This document shows positions 1-12,377 of a stretch of 64,000 bases of DNA, one piece after another. Source of the DNA: Flaccisagitta enflata (taxonomy: Eukaryota > Chaetognatha > Sagittoidea > Aphragmophora); assembly GCA_965153355.1 (NCBI GenBank), contig OZ231127.1, positions 95,790,001-95,854,000 on the forward strand. Reading direction: 5' to 3'. The position numbers were made by a program, and so were the translations under genes. Under the pieces are notes generated by a model that saw only the letters and a list, made by a program, of their open reading frames with translations, was not told where the DNA came from and made no database searches. The stretch's first letter is position 1; each line of letters opens with the position of its first letter.

Positions 1-480
1 TCAAGTACTGACTCTTACCATAGTTTGCCTTCTTTCCCTTGCATCAAACGCTGACTTTGACCAATGTTTGCCTCCATTCCTTAGTACCAAATGGTTACTT
101 TTTTCTGTGTTTGCCTTCTTGCCTTTACCTCAACTACTGACTCTTACCATTGTTTGCCTTCTTTCCCTTGCATCAAACGCTGACTTTGACCAATGTTTGC
201 CTCCATTCCTTTGCACTAAACGGTGACTTTTTCCATGTTTGCCTTCTTGCTTTTATCTCAAATACTGACTTTTACCATTGCTTGTCTCCTTTCCCTTGCA
301 TCAAACGCTGACTTTTACCATTGTTTGCCTTCTGTCCCTTGCATCAAACGCTGACTCTCATCAATATTTGCCTCCATTACCTTGGGTAAAACACTTATTC
401 TTTACCACGTTTGCCTCATTTCCCACTCCACAAGCACCGTATCCCTTGTCTGCCTCCTTATTTCCTTTCATCGTCATTCA
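1..480. repeat. 43-bp minisatellite with ~128-bp higher-order period
   Basis: Units of about 43 bp (core 'actgactcttaccattgtt' then 'tgccttctttcccttgcat') repeat, and every third unit is more alike, giving a 128-129-bp higher-order period (anchors near 6, 135 and 263). The array decays into CT-rich DNA after about 480. Open frames here are repeat translations. It continues past the left window edge. Confidence 0.75.
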
Positions 481-940
481 AATCACAGAGAAACTAACTC
501 CACCTTTGCCTTCTTTCCTCCATCTCCGTTTTCCTTGCCTCCTTTCTCATTACTGACCTCCTTGCTATCCCGGATTATATGCCTTTCTCCCTCCAACTCT
601 TCACTTCTTCATTCTTCCTTTCCTTCATCTCTTTGGCTCTTTAGTTCCTTTCCACAATTCCGTCTTTTCTTCCCCATCCTTCCTTTACCTCCTTTCTCTC
701 CTTCACTCCCTCAGTTCCTCAGTCTCCCTGTCCATCTCTTTTGCCTCTTCTTCCATCTTTCCTTTCTACTTTCCTCCTTTACTTTCTTTACTTCTTGTAC
801 TTCCTGTCTATCTTGTTTTCTCCTGCCTGCCTTCCTTCCTTCTCTCCATCTCTTCATTTTCCTTTCCTCCTTTCTTCCATCTTTTTTCATCTCCTTTCCC
901 GCTTTCCCTTCATCGCTTCCTCTTACGTCACACACACTTT

Positions 941-942
<2 letters not shown>
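481..942. repeat. C/T-rich low-complexity DNA
   Basis: Pyrimidine-rich sequence (cttcctttc variants) leading into a (CT)n tract. The Leu/Ser/Phe-rich open frames across it have the composition expected of CT-rich DNA, so no gene is called. Confidence 0.7.

Positions 943-1035
<93 letters not shown>
943..1035. repeat. (CT)n microsatellite
   Basis: Uninterrupted CT dinucleotides, about 46 copies. Faces a (GA)n tract 125 bp further right. Confidence 0.97.
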
Positions 1036-1038
<3 letters not shown>

Positions 1039-1155
1039 TTACTTTCCAGGTGGCGTAAGAGTTAAGCTTTAAAGCCATTCTTCCTTTCATATTTTCATTG
1101 CTTTTCCATTTCTTTGCTGCCATCTAGAAGGGAGAGGGAGAGAAAGAAAGGGAGA

Positions 1156-1160
<5 letters not shown>

Positions 1161-1235
<75 letters not shown>
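1161..1235. repeat. (GA)n microsatellite
   Basis: Uninterrupted GA dinucleotides, about 37 copies; reverse-complementary in composition to the CT tract at 943-1035. Confidence 0.97.
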
Positions 1236-1237
<2 letters not shown>

Positions 1238-1376
1238 ACTAGATGGCGCCAGTAGTCTGAAATGGGCCTATACAATTGCCATGGATGCCAATCAAAGTCA
1301 GGCGCCACCTGAAAGCTTTTCAGCAGAATCGGCGCCACAGAAACGCAATTTGGCTTTTCAGAGGACTCAATAACTC

Positions 1377-1790
1377 TTTCCTTTCTTGTTTTTAACTTGT
1401 GTTTTCTCTCTCTCTTCCTTTCTTTATTCTTGTTTCTGTTTTTTTTTTCCCTTTCTTGTTTTTAACTTGAGTTTTGTATGTCTCTTCCTTTCTTTGTTCT
1501 TGTTTCTGCTTTTTTTTCCTTTCTTGTTTTTAACTTGAGTTATCTCTCTCTCTTCCTTTCTTTTTTGGTCCTGTTTTTATTTCTCCTTTCTCCTTTTAAC
1601 TTGTGTTTTCTCTCTCTCTCTTCCTTACTTTTTAGTCTCTGTTTTTTTTCTTGATTCTAACTTGTGTTTTTTCTCTCTTTCCTTTTTTTTCGATTTATGT
1701 TTTTTTCCATTCTTGTTTCTGTCTTGTGTTTTCTCGCTTTCTTCCTTTCTTTTTCTGTTTCTATCTTTTTTTTCTTGTTTCCCTTCTTGT
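1377..1790. repeat. ~69-bp T-rich minisatellite
   Basis: The phrase 'cctttcttgtttttaactt' recurs near 1380, 1449, 1518 and (degraded) 1585, giving a period of about 69 bp. The rest is T/CT-rich filler. No gene is seen. Confidence 0.7.
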
Positions 1791-1896
1791 TTACACCCTG
1801 TATTTGATTTATTTTTACATGTGTTGTCTCTCTCTCCTTTTCATTTTTGTTTCTCTCTTTTGCTTCTTTTTTTTTTTTTTTTTGCCTTCTTTTCTG

Positions 1897-1900
<4 letters not shown>

Positions 1901-1988
<88 letters not shown>
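1901..1988. repeat. (TC)n microsatellite
   Basis: 44 uninterrupted TC dinucleotides preceded by a T-rich stretch. Confidence 0.97.
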
Positions 1989-1993
<5 letters not shown>

Positions 1994-2334
1994 TTCCTTC
2001 TTTCGCTTTTCAGTAACCCGCTCATGTCTCTCCATGTCATGTCTGGCAGAGACGAAAGGGGTAAGGTCTTATTTTCTGCTCCAAGCCATTTTCCAACATG
2101 TTCTGATTAATATTTGATCTTTTTTTTTCTTTTGGCCTTCTGAGGCCGAGGAATATTTGATACAAGGGGTAACTCCATCTCTTGAGTGCGTTTAATCCCA
2201 AGGAGAAATTTGACATGAGGAAATGACAAAGGAAATCTTTTTTTTTACAATAAAAGCAGAAGACAATGCCATTTTATTTGAATTAAGTTAAATTGAACAT
2301 AGCATTCAAATTCACTCAAATTGAATGGAAGATC

Positions 2335-2665
2335 TGAGAGCCAATAGATGACAGCTCTAGGTAAGCATATTTGACTGGTCAGCGTGCTCATAGCTGACAG
2401 CTTATACAAACAATGGCAGACAGCTTGGAGAGCTACTTGCTGACAGCTCCAGGTATCCATGTCGGAAAGGTCAGAGTGTTGAAATAGGACAGCTTTTAAT
2501 GAGACAATGGCAAACAGCTTGGAGAGCCATTAGCTGACAGCTCTAGGTACACATGTTGGACGGGTCACAGTGTAAAGTGTTTATAGCTGACAGCTTTTAG
2601 AGATTTTCTAGTCTCGGTGATAATGGCAGACAGCATGGCAAGCCGTCGGCTAACAAGTTGAAGAT
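2335..2665. repeat. ~94-bp tandem repeat (gacagctctaggta units)
   Basis: 'gacagctc(t/c)aggta' recurs at 2349, 2442 and 2536, with 'cagcttggagagc' between, so the period is 93-94 bp over roughly 3.5 units. The intervals 1990-2335 and 2665-2850 hold nothing I recognise. Confidence 0.7.
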
Positions 2666-2849
2666 CCACTTACTCTCAGCAATGCCAGTCAACTAAAATT
2701 CATGAGAGATTCAAATTCAAAAAATCAAATGATCAGAAAAGAAGAAGCCTATAAGACTATTATCTTCTTCTAACAAAGGTTTCTAATTGCAAAATGCAGC
2801 CAACTCAAGATCAACCGCATTTTTAGTCGCGGACTAGCAACTCTATAAT

Positions 2850-4776
2850 AGGACAGGGGTTCTGACACAAATTTTGGCAGATCTTTCTTGTTAACGGCAC
2901 TTTGGCTCAAAATCAATGTAGTATTAATGTTCTGCCTTCAAAAGTCGCATTGGGTATCAGGAAATTGTGACCGCCACCCCCCACCCCCCTCAGAAGGTAG
3001 TGACCTCTAAAGATTAAGCAATTCGCCTTCTTTTGCTAATAAATTCTAAATGGATCATTCAAAAAGCCTGGTGATGGTCTCATTTGAAAGGTATTTACGT
3101 GAAGAACATGAGAGATTACTGATATGAAAGAGGGGTCCCAAGGGGGCCTTTAAGGGGCCCCTAAAGTGATTGAAGGGCCCCCAAAGCATCCAATACATGA
3201 AAATGTGCAATGATCTGTTAAAAAAACTAGGTAATGGTGTCATTTAAAACGTTTCTACCCATAGAATATGAAAAATTACTGATATGGAAGAGGGGGCTCC
3301 AAAGGGGGCCCTAAGAGGTAAAAGGGGCCCTTGAAGGATCTATAACCATGAAAATGTAGATTGGACTCTTTGATAAATCAGATTGTGGTGTTTTTGGAAG
3401 GTATCTACATGGAGAACATGAAATGTTATTGACATGGATGATGGGGTCCCTAGGTGGCGGCTTAGGGCCCCCAAAGGGGTTGAAGAGGACCCCAAAGGAT
3501 CTTAAGTCTTGAAAATTTAAAATGAATTGTTCAAAAGGTAGTGGTCTCATTTGGAAGGTATTTACATAAAAAACATAAAACGTTACTGATATGGAAAATT
3601 TGGTTCCCAGGGGGCCCTTAAGGAGCCGCTAAGGACCCCAATGAATCCAAAATCATGAATATCTTGAATTGTTATGGTTTTCTCTAAAAGTCAGACCGAA
3701 ATAAACAAACAGATAGGTATACAGACAGACAGACGGACAAAAAGACAGAGACAAATGGGTGGATAAACCAAGAGAGTGAGAGTGCAGAGTGTGGAGTTCA
3801 GTTGAAGCTTGGCAATCACATGTCAACCCTATGTGTCAAGGTAAACGGAAAATCTTGACACATAGGAGTTGACATCCATAACTGATTGCCCAGCTAAACT
3901 CAACTAAACTCCACACTCTGCACTGTCATTCTCTTGGTTTTACCGCCTATTTGTCTGTCTGTCTTTTTGTGTGTCTGTCTTTTTGTCCGTCTGTCTGTCT
4001 GTATACCTATATTTGTTTATTTTAGTCTGTCTTTTCGAGAAAACTATGACAATTCAAGATTTTCATGATTTTGGATTCACTGGGGCCCTGTTTTACTCCT
4101 TAGCGGCTCCTCAGGGGTCCCCTGGGAACCAAATTTTCCATGTCAGTAACGTTTTATGTTTTTTATGTAAATACCTTCTAAATGAGACCACTTTCAGATT
4201 TTTTGAACAATTCATTTTAAATTTTCAAGACTTTAGATCCTTTGGGGTCCTCTTCAATCCCTTTGGGGGCCCTAAGCAGCCACCTAGGGACCCCATCATC
4301 CATGTCAATAACATGTCATGTTCTCCACGTAGATACCTTCCACAAACACCACAATCAGATTTATCAAAGAGTCCAATCTACATTTTCATGGTTATAGATA
4401 CTTCAAGGGCCCCTTTAACCTCTTTGGGGTTCTTTAGGGGCCCCTTTGGAGCCCCCTCTTCCATATCAGTAATTTTTCATATTCTATGGGTAGAAACATT
4501 TTAAATGACACCATTACTTAGTTTTTTAAACAAATCATTGCACATTTTCATGTATTGGATGCTCTGGGGGCCCCTTCAATCACTTTAGGGGCCCCTTAGG
4601 GGGATTTTATCTTTAGAGGTCACCACCTTCTAAGGGGGGGTGGGGGGGTGGCGGTCACAATTTCCTGATGCCCAATGCAACTTTTGAAGGCAGAATATTA
4701 ATACTACATTGATTTTGAGCAAAAGTGCCGTTAACAAGAAGGATCTGCCAAAATTTGTGTCAGAACCCCTGTCCTA
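2850..4776. repeat. 1.9-kb imperfect palindrome (giant foldback)
   Basis: The left arm (2850 to about 3835) is the reverse complement of the right arm (about 3845 to 4776). Outer ends read 'ggacaggggttctgacac' on the left and 'gtgtcagaacccctgtcc' on the right. The apex is around 3829-3868, where 'cctatgtgtcaag' faces 'cttgacacatagg' across about a dozen bases. The arms contain degenerate tandem units of about 130-200 bp with 'ggggccc' blocks and 'gatatggaa' phrases, and a (GACA)n/(GTCT)n pair. Frames of up to 177 aa cover both arms and are repeat translations. No transposase is present. Confidence 0.85.
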
Positions 4777-4930
4777 CTCTATAAGAGGCTTTGTACGTCC
4801 ATCCGTCCGTTGGTAATGGTCGAGTTCGAAAGTGCAAAAACGCCCATTTCCGTCCCTGCCCACCCGTCTGCGACTGGTAATGGCCGTGTATCCGACCATG
4901 TTATCTGGTTGTTATGACTTGAGCGGCACT
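4777..4930 (+). mobile_element. HINE-like fragment (family A/B relative)
   Basis: 'ctctataagaggctttgt' followed by 'ccatccgtccgt' and 'ccgtctgcgactggtaatggccgtgtatccg' matches the layout of the dispersed (GTCS)n-cored elements elsewhere in the window. The far end is degraded. Confidence 0.5.
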
Positions 4931-4977
4931 TCTCTAAAGTTTTTCTTTTTTTGGGACCTTAGACTTGAAACACTAAG

Positions 4978-5236
4978 GGCGCGTTTCTAGTCACAGGCAA
5001 TCGCGTTTTTAACGGGCCACTCGGTTGCTCGTCACGTTTGTTCACTTGCACCACTCACTCGGCTCACTCGATACGCAGTGCTCCGCTTTGCTCAGCTTGC
5101 TTGCTCCTTTCATGAGCTCGCTCACTTACTTAGCTCACTCCCTCTTGGGTCAAGGAAATTCATAAATATGTATTCACGCTGCAAATGCGTTCAACACAAA
5201 GAAACGCGTTTTTGGCGTTCACTAGGAACTCGCCCT
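4978..5236 (+). mobile_element. Family D MITE (degenerate copy)
   Basis: Starts 'gggcgcgtttctagtcac' and ends 'gcgttcactaggaactcgccc', giving imperfect terminal inverted repeats that begin GGGCG. The interior consists of 'gctcgctcact' phrases as in the copies at 32.9, 50.9, 51.2 and 55.5-56.6 kb. It is non-coding; arginine/serine-rich frames in this family are artefacts of the gctcgctcac core. Confidence 0.75.
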
Positions 5237-5564
5237 TAGTTTAGAAAGCCGTCGAAATGCGAAACTGCGACTATCAATCGCTTGTCTGTGCTTATCCAAG
5301 AACTGGAGACATATTAATTTGGACTGGCAACTGGGTGTTAAGATTTAGAGACCCGTCACTAGAGACCTATAACTTTGGAACATATATTTTGGGACATACA
5401 ACTTGGGAAACATATCTTGGGACTGGTGACTTGGAGCTGGAGCTGGACTGCGAACCAAAAAGTGGTCGCTGGAAGCAAAAAAAAGTGGAATTTGATTAGT
5501 TTATTCATGGACACGTTTGGGAAGAAAGTGAGAGTGAAAGAGAGACTGACACCGAGCAAGAGAG

Positions 5565-5812
<248 letters not shown>

Positions 5813-5876
5813 AGATTAACAGACAGAGACAGACTAAATCCTAAAAATCACATGTGCATACACACATTCGCATACA

Positions 5877-6144
5877 CAGTCTATGGACATTTCGGTATTT
5901 GTAGATATGTCAGCAGTTTGGTATATTTCAATCCGTTGAAATCTTTCATTCTGGCATATTTTAACGGGTTGAAATCTCTCATTTTGGCACATTTCAACAC
6001 ATTGAAATCTCTCATTCTACAAGATTGATATCAGTAGAATAAAAAATTTCAACCCTTTGAAATATGCCGGAATGAGAGATTTCAACGGGTTGAAATGTAC
6101 CAAACTGCTGACATATCTACAAATACCAAAATGTCCAAAGACTG
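5877..6144. mobile_element. 268-bp foldback MITE
   Basis: Left end 'cagtctatggacattt' pairs with right end 'aaatgtccaaagactg', and the inverted similarity continues inward through 'gtagatatgtcagcagtttgg' type sequence. The interior repeats 'tttcaacgggttgaaatct'. TACA borders both ends, a possible 4-bp target duplication. No coding capacity is seen. Confidence 0.8.
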
Positions 6145-6764
6145 TACATGCAAATAACCATGGCAAACAAAAAAGACCGTAATTTCAATATATTTCTATG
6201 CACACATTTTTTTTATTTGCTTAAAATCCTTTTAGGTAGTGATAGTAAATCAAATTATCTACTCAGCAAAAAAATCAGAACCAAAAAAAAACGGATACTC
6301 GGGCCAGTTGCATCACTTTTTATGAAAAGATATCAGAAATAAAAGAAGGGAAAAAACTTCTTATTTACAACTTTTGAAAAATTTCATTTGAAAAAATTCA
6401 CACAAATCTTTGCTACAGGTTCCGATATTTTCGCAAAATTTCGCAGAATTGACATACTATGAACACCTGAAAAAGATTTTTAAGGCTGCTAAAAAACATG
6501 AGGTTGCAGTAATAGTTGTATGTCATTTGAAAATCTTATTCAATTGGGATATCATCATTTGACAAATTTTGCAAAAATTGAGGCTACGGCCATCAAGATC
6601 AAAATTTGTCATACTGCATCCACCTAAAAGGATTTGAAGTTATTCTAAAAAATGGGCTCGTGGCGGCATTTTGAAAAAGCTCTCTTTTTCTATTTTTGCC
6701 ATAGTTATATGGTCGATTGCGTTGTCCAACATTCACAGTTTGGTGGTAATTGTCTGCATTAAGA
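6145..6764. other. AT-rich sequence, nothing recognised
   Basis: A-rich, with no frame of gene-like composition on either strand and no clear repeat copy elsewhere in the window. Confidence 0.4.
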
Positions 6765-6782
6765 ATCATTTTTATCAAAAAC

Positions 6783-7379
6783 TGATTACTACCTTGGAAA
6801 TAAGTTTAGCATCAAAATGAGTGTCAGTTCATCTATCGCCTAGAATGATACAAAAACATGTTCAAACGGTTCTCAATGCTTGGTATGGTGTCTCTCCCAG
6901 CTAATCACTGGCTGCATTGTTGCCAGCATCGATTTGTACAAGGCTTTTAGGTAAGATGGCGTGACTTGTCTCCACACCTTCAATGTTATTCTTATCAGGC
7001 CCTCAATTGAAGTTGCGTGTTCCTGTTGCTGCATATTCTTCATCTGCGACTTAAAATTTCCTATAAGATTAAGATCCGGCAAATTGCCAGGCCAATCTGG
7101 GAGGAGTTTGGTGCTGTGAAGTCCCCAGGCTCCAAGCTGCGATACATCAAAATAACATGTAAATAAACTGGCCATTTTTTTTGCAAAATTGCATTTGAAG
7201 GTTTTTACGTTTTCCGCTGTAACTTTTAAACGGCTTGAGCCAGTAATCTCCAGTTGGTCTACATTGAAAGATAATTTGATGTAGATCATTTTAGTCATGG
7301 AATTTTTATGAATTCGTTGAGATTAAAGCAACTTATGCTCGACAGAACTTGATGCTAAACTTATTTCCTAGGTAGTATA
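6783..7379. mobile_element. Decayed Tc1-like element with inverted arms
   Basis: About 25 bp ('ctaccttggaaataagttt' through 'agcatc') at the left recurs inverted at the right as 'gatgctaaacttatttcct'. The transposase remnant lies between them on the minus strand. The element may extend beyond these arms. Confidence 0.5.
6873..7118 (-). pseudogene. Tc1/mariner-type transposase C-terminal remnant
   Basis: The last 80 residues of a 141-residue minus-strand frame read 'DWPGNLPDLNLIGNFK', then a Leu/Ile-rich segment 'GLIRITLKVW' and a terminal 'YLKALYKSML'. This matches the C-terminal plan of Tc1-family transposases, where the third catalytic residue lies in S-P-D-x-N-P-I-E. Here that Glu position is Gly and Pro is Leu, so the copy is catalytically dead. 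The N-terminal two thirds are not recognisable. Two inverted segments ('actaccttggaaataagtttagcatc' near 6787 and its reverse complement near 7350) bracket it and may be decayed element ends. The family assignment is by motif only. Confidence 0.65.
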
Positions 7380-7494
7380 TAAAGACCGCAAACATAACGA
7401 TGCACGATGCTGAGTAAGATCTAAAGGTAAAGAAAAAATAACTGCGAGTCCAGGACTATAAACATTCGCTGGTAAGCAGGAAAAGCAGTGCATA

Positions 7495-7850
7495 TTAAGT
7501 GATGGATGAAAGGACGGATGGATGGACAGATATATGGAAGGTTGGATGGACGGATGAATGGGCGGACTGACGGATGAACAGGTGGACAGAGAGGCAGAGA
7601 GGCAGAAAGACTAATGAATGGATGGATTGACGGACGGATGGAAGGATGGACGAATGGACATTGGACAGATGTATGGACATACAGACAGATGGATGGAGGG
7701 TTAAACTAACTGACGGATGGAAGGACGGATGGACGGACGGATGACCGGACGGATGGATATATGAATGGATGGATGCATGGATGCATGGATAGACTGAGGG
7801 ACCGTTGGACATAGGAACGAACAGACAACCTGACAGACAGACAGACATAG
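7495..7850. repeat. Degenerate (GGAT/GGAC)n array
   Basis: Tetranucleotides ggat, ggac and ggaa with many substitutions. The Ser/His/Pro-rich frames here are repeat translations. Confidence 0.85.
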
Positions 7851-7935
7851 CGAGTTATTGCACCTCTTAAGCGCAATTGAAAATGATGTAAGGAAAGAGA
7901 GAGAGAGTAAAAAAATTGAAGAAGGTATAAAATGA

Positions 7936-8235
<300 letters not shown>

Positions 8236-8279
8236 AGTAAAAAAAATTGAAGAAGATATAAAGTAAGCAGAGCGAGAAG

Positions 8280-8587
8280 ATTCCATTAGTGATTCTACTT
8301 CATACCACACCTGATCCACAATTCCACACATACTCTTAATACTCGATGGATATATCAAATGAAAGAAAGAAAAAAAAAAACTTTACTACATGGTAAAGAA
8401 GAGATGGAGGCAATACCATCTATAACATACTCTTGAAAATCTACGGATAAATCAAATGAAAGAAAAAACGAAAAACTTCACAACACGGCGTAAAAAAGAT
8501 GGAGGCATTGTCATCTATAGCGCACTCTCAATAATCTACGAATATATCAAATGAAAGAAAAAAGAAAAATTTTACTACATGGCAAAG
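8280..8587. repeat. ~97-bp tandem repeat, three units
   Basis: 'atcaaatgaaagaaa' recurs at about 8353, 8451 and 8546, each followed by 'cttta/ca ctacatgg' and 'gatggagg'. Period 96-98 bp. Confidence 0.75.
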
Positions 8588-8757
8588 AACAAGGCCAGCT
8601 ACACGGCAAGATAGTCGCGGACGATTGGGCAGGAGCAGTGATGGGAGAACCGCTCGCAATTTAGAAATATTTCAGAATGACGGAGGGACAGACAGATAGA
8701 GAGACAGAGGGACGGACCGACTGACATGGCAAGGTGTAGAATCGCGTGATCGCCACT
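8588..8757 (-). mobile_element. Family A (HINE-like) element
   Basis: Minus-orientation copy: begins 'aacaaggccagctacacggc', has 'gtcgcggacgattgggcaggagcag', a short (GACR)n core, and ends 'aaggtgtagaatcgcgtgatcgccactaaaa'. The terminal hairpin is partly decayed. Confidence 0.7.
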
Positions 8758-9117
8758 AAAAACTACATTATAACCTATGAAAACCAGGTTTTTCTGGGGA
8801 GATGTACGTAATGGAAATTCTTACATCTTTATGTAAGACCCACTAACCCTAACACTCACCCTAGCTGTTGTTAACAAATTTCTGGAAATCAAAGAGTGAA
8901 GGCAACAAACACACCGCAGTACCATAAATCATAATGAAAGTGCATTTTCACATAAGATTTAAGATTAAATACATTTTCACACTTTTAAACTAGATCATCA
9001 CAGACGGACCGATGGTACAACAGATGGACGGACAGACAAAGCCTCTTATAGTGTTACAAGTCCGTGACTAGATATGAGCATCTAAACCTTTCCAAATTGA
9101 TCATCTCCGCCTCACAC

Positions 9118-9738
9118 TGTGCTTCCTACAGAAGTCTCAGTGAAAAATCGTATAACTGTGACTTTCTCAGCAGTTTTGTATAGTGTTGGGGTGTGATTAC
9201 ATGTAACTAGCCAAAATGAAATCATTCACCGAGCGCTTTTTGAGTAATCTTCAAAATGGAAAAAAATTAGACCCATTTTCAATAAAGATTCTACTGGGTT
9301 ATATTGACCTATTTTTTGGCTGCATATTGTTAATCTATGCAAAATTCCCTTTCATTTGATAGATCGCACTCCATACTTTTGCAAAGAATTGAAGTTTTCA
9401 TTTTTTGGGTCACCGTTACAAAAACGCAACGGTGGCTCAAAAAATGAAAATTTTATTTTGAAATTAAACCATATAGTGCGACCTATCAAATGAAAGGGAA
9501 TTTTGCATAGATTAACAATATGCAGTCAAAAAATAGGTCAATACAACTCAGTAGAATCTTTATTGAAAATGGGTCTAATTTTTTTCCATTTTGAAGATTA
9601 CTCAAAAAGCGCTCGGTGAATGATTTCATTTTGGCTAGTTACATGTTATCACACCCAAACACTATACAAAACTGCTGAGAAAGTCACAGTTATACGATTT
9701 TTCACTCAGACTTCTGTAGGAAGCACAGTGCTCACATA
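9118..9738. mobile_element. 620-bp foldback element with ACCGTT apex
   Basis: Near-perfect arms of about 305 bp. Outer ends are 'tgcttcctacagaagtctca' and its inverse near 9712-9733. The apex is 'caccgttacaaaaacgcaacggtg' at about 9410-9434. The inner arms carry 'atttgatagatcgcactc'. The element at 12781-13399 shares the apex and inner arm. No open frame of note. Confidence 0.85.
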
Positions 9739-9767
9739 ACTGGGTATATCTTATTCCCAAAACTGAG

Positions 9768-9962
9768 CGTCTTTAGCTCTAAAAACTGAGCATCTCCAGC
9801 TCCCAAAGCGATTATCTTTACCTCTCAAGAGTGAGCATCTCTACTTCCAAAAGCTAAGCATCTACACCTAAAACCGAGCATCTCCAGCTACCAAAAGTGA
9901 TTATCTTTACCTCTCAAAAGTGAGCATCTCTACCTTAAAAAGCTAAGCATCTACACCTCCGC
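9768..9962. repeat. ~109-bp tandem duplication (gagcatctccagct units)
   Basis: 'gagcatctccagct(c/a)cca' then 'gattatctttacctctca' then 'gagcatctctac' then 'aagctaagcatctacacct' occurs twice in succession. The following 9963-10200 has no recognised feature. Confidence 0.65.
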
Positions 9963-10202
9963 TCATTTATTTCATTTTTCTTCTTCCTTTCCTCCAATTT
10001 TTACGACCTTTTTGCGACAAGAGTCATATCCTCTACAGTTGAGGTCGTCTATGCTTGGAAATACGGGGGCCCTCATATCCTAAATACAATTTGTATATGT
10101 TTAATGCTTATATCCTACGGGTTGACAATGGGGTATAGCAGCTCTGTAGATAGAAAATTCTCTTGGATATACTGATTTGAATTCCCTTTGCTTAAACAGC
10201 TG

Positions 10203-10340
10203 CTGGAATTGGTCTAGTGGTTAATTCATTTGATTTCTGATATGTTATGATCCGTTGATTTAAAAGTTCCAGGTTTGAATCTCAGGCTGGTTTTGCAGTT
10301 CAAGCATATAGATGAAGCTGAAATACTGTAAAAAAAAGTG
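10203..10340 (+). mobile_element. tRNA-derived SINE-like sequence
   Basis: 'attggtctagtggttaat' fits a Pol III A box (TRGYnnAGTGG type) and 'ggtttgaatctcagg' about 60 bp later fits a B box, one change from GGTTCGAATCC. An A-rich tail (gtaaaaaaaagtg) follows after about 50 bp. The spacing is longer than in a functional tRNA and the stems are imperfect, so a SINE head or tRNA pseudogene is more likely than a working tRNA. Confidence 0.55.
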
Positions 10341-10352
10341 ATTGATCTAATA

Positions 10353-10529
10353 CAGTTGAACCCCGCTCTAGCGGACCCGCCACCAACAGAATTCCGCCTA
10401 TTACAGATGTAAATTCATGGTCCCTTCAAGTTAATTTCTTTTATTTTCTTTGTTGGCAATAACAGAATTTCGCCTATAACAGAAGAAAATTGTTAGTCCC
10501 CTGAAATCCGTTAGAGCGGGGTTCAACTG
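10353..10529. mobile_element. 177-bp Tc1/pogo (Tigger)-like MITE
   Basis: Terminal inverted repeats 'cagttgaaccccgctcta' and 'tagagcggggttcaactg' are perfect over 18 bp, and TA dinucleotides border both sides (10351-52 and 10530-31). CAGT..ACTG ends with TA duplication are typical of pogo/Tigger-type elements. The interior repeats 'aacagaattccgcctat'. Non-coding. Confidence 0.85.
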
Positions 10530-10734
10530 TAGTTGTATACTAAAAGTTTTTTTTTCCTGAGGTAAACCATATTAAAGCCATACCATAGGTAAACCATACC
10601 TCATCATTGACCCCTCAGACTCTGTACATTCCTCAGGTTGTGAGCTCCTCATATTTGCAAGTGTAGACTCTAGACGACAACTAGGTAATGTATGTTTTTG
10701 TCTTCTCTCGTCTAACCCGCGGTCTTCATAACCC

Positions 10735-10850
10735 CTGCTGAGATCACTTGCCCTGCTGAGATCACTTGCCCTGCTGAGATCAATTGTCCTGCTGATATAT
10801 CTTGCCCTGCTCAGTTCACTAGCCCTGCTGCGTTCACTTGTCCTTCTCCA
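10735..10850. repeat. ~20-bp tandem repeat (ccctgctgagatcacttg)
   Basis: Five or six imperfect units of 'ccctgctgagatcacttg' placed immediately left of a family C element. Confidence 0.75.
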
Positions 10851-10892
10851 CTTTATGTCTACTCTTGATAACCCCAGTCTGCCCTTTCATTC

Positions 10893-11415
10893 CTTTTTTT
10901 GGGCAGCGGACCCAAAGGGCCGATTGCCTGTAGGACTCAGGGGTGAATTTCCAGACGTCCGTCAGTACGTCCGTACGTCCGTCTGTCCCCCCCCCCCCGC
11001 CAAAGCTTCTGAGCCTCATGTTCCCATTGAATAACATGGTAAGTTGAAGAAATGTAAAATTCCCATTGAATAACATGGAAAATTAACTAGAAGTTAAAAG
11101 TATTGGAAATCCCTATTGAATGAACATCATGGAAAATTGACAAAACTTTGAAATAAATGCAAAATTCATATTGAATAACATTGAAAACTGACAATGAAAT
11201 GGAAAAAAATTCAATGTTCTCATTGAATAACAAGGAAAGTAGCCCCAAAGGCCTCAAATGTGCCTTCTCAGGACGTCTGGAAATTCACCCCTGTGTCCTA
11301 CAGGACATCGGCCCTTTGGGGCCGCTGCCCTGCTCTCACTCCACCTCTGCAACTAATCACTTCAAGCAGGGCATCGAGTACCGCTGACCATGTGCGATCC
11401 TTGGATGACTAGTTT
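10893..11415. mobile_element. Family C element, complete copy
   Basis: Left end 'tttttttgggcagcggaccc' then 'aaagggccga' and a (CGTC/CGTA)n block. The core repeats 'cccattgaataacatgg'. The right end has 'gtgtcctacaggacatcggccc', 'ggggccgctgccctgc' and 'taccgctgaccatgtgcgat' to about 'actagtt'. Both ends carry inverted copies of the 'ggcccaaagggcc' and 'tcctgtagga' hairpins. Non-coding. Confidence 0.75.
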
Positions 11416-12101
<686 letters not shown>

Positions 12102-12213
12102 GTTCGTTTTGGTCTGTGACAATCCCACAGAATCCTTTAAATCTTTTGAATGTCATCGTTATTGATACTGATAGTCTTTGGTCCTCTTATTAACAAAGAT
12201 GGGGCAACCAATG

Positions 12214-12377
<164 letters not shown>

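Noticed and set aside
382-1065. 227-aa Ser/Leu/Phe-rich frame
   Set aside because: It translates CT-rich DNA ending in (CT)n; composition follows the repeat and no domain is visible.
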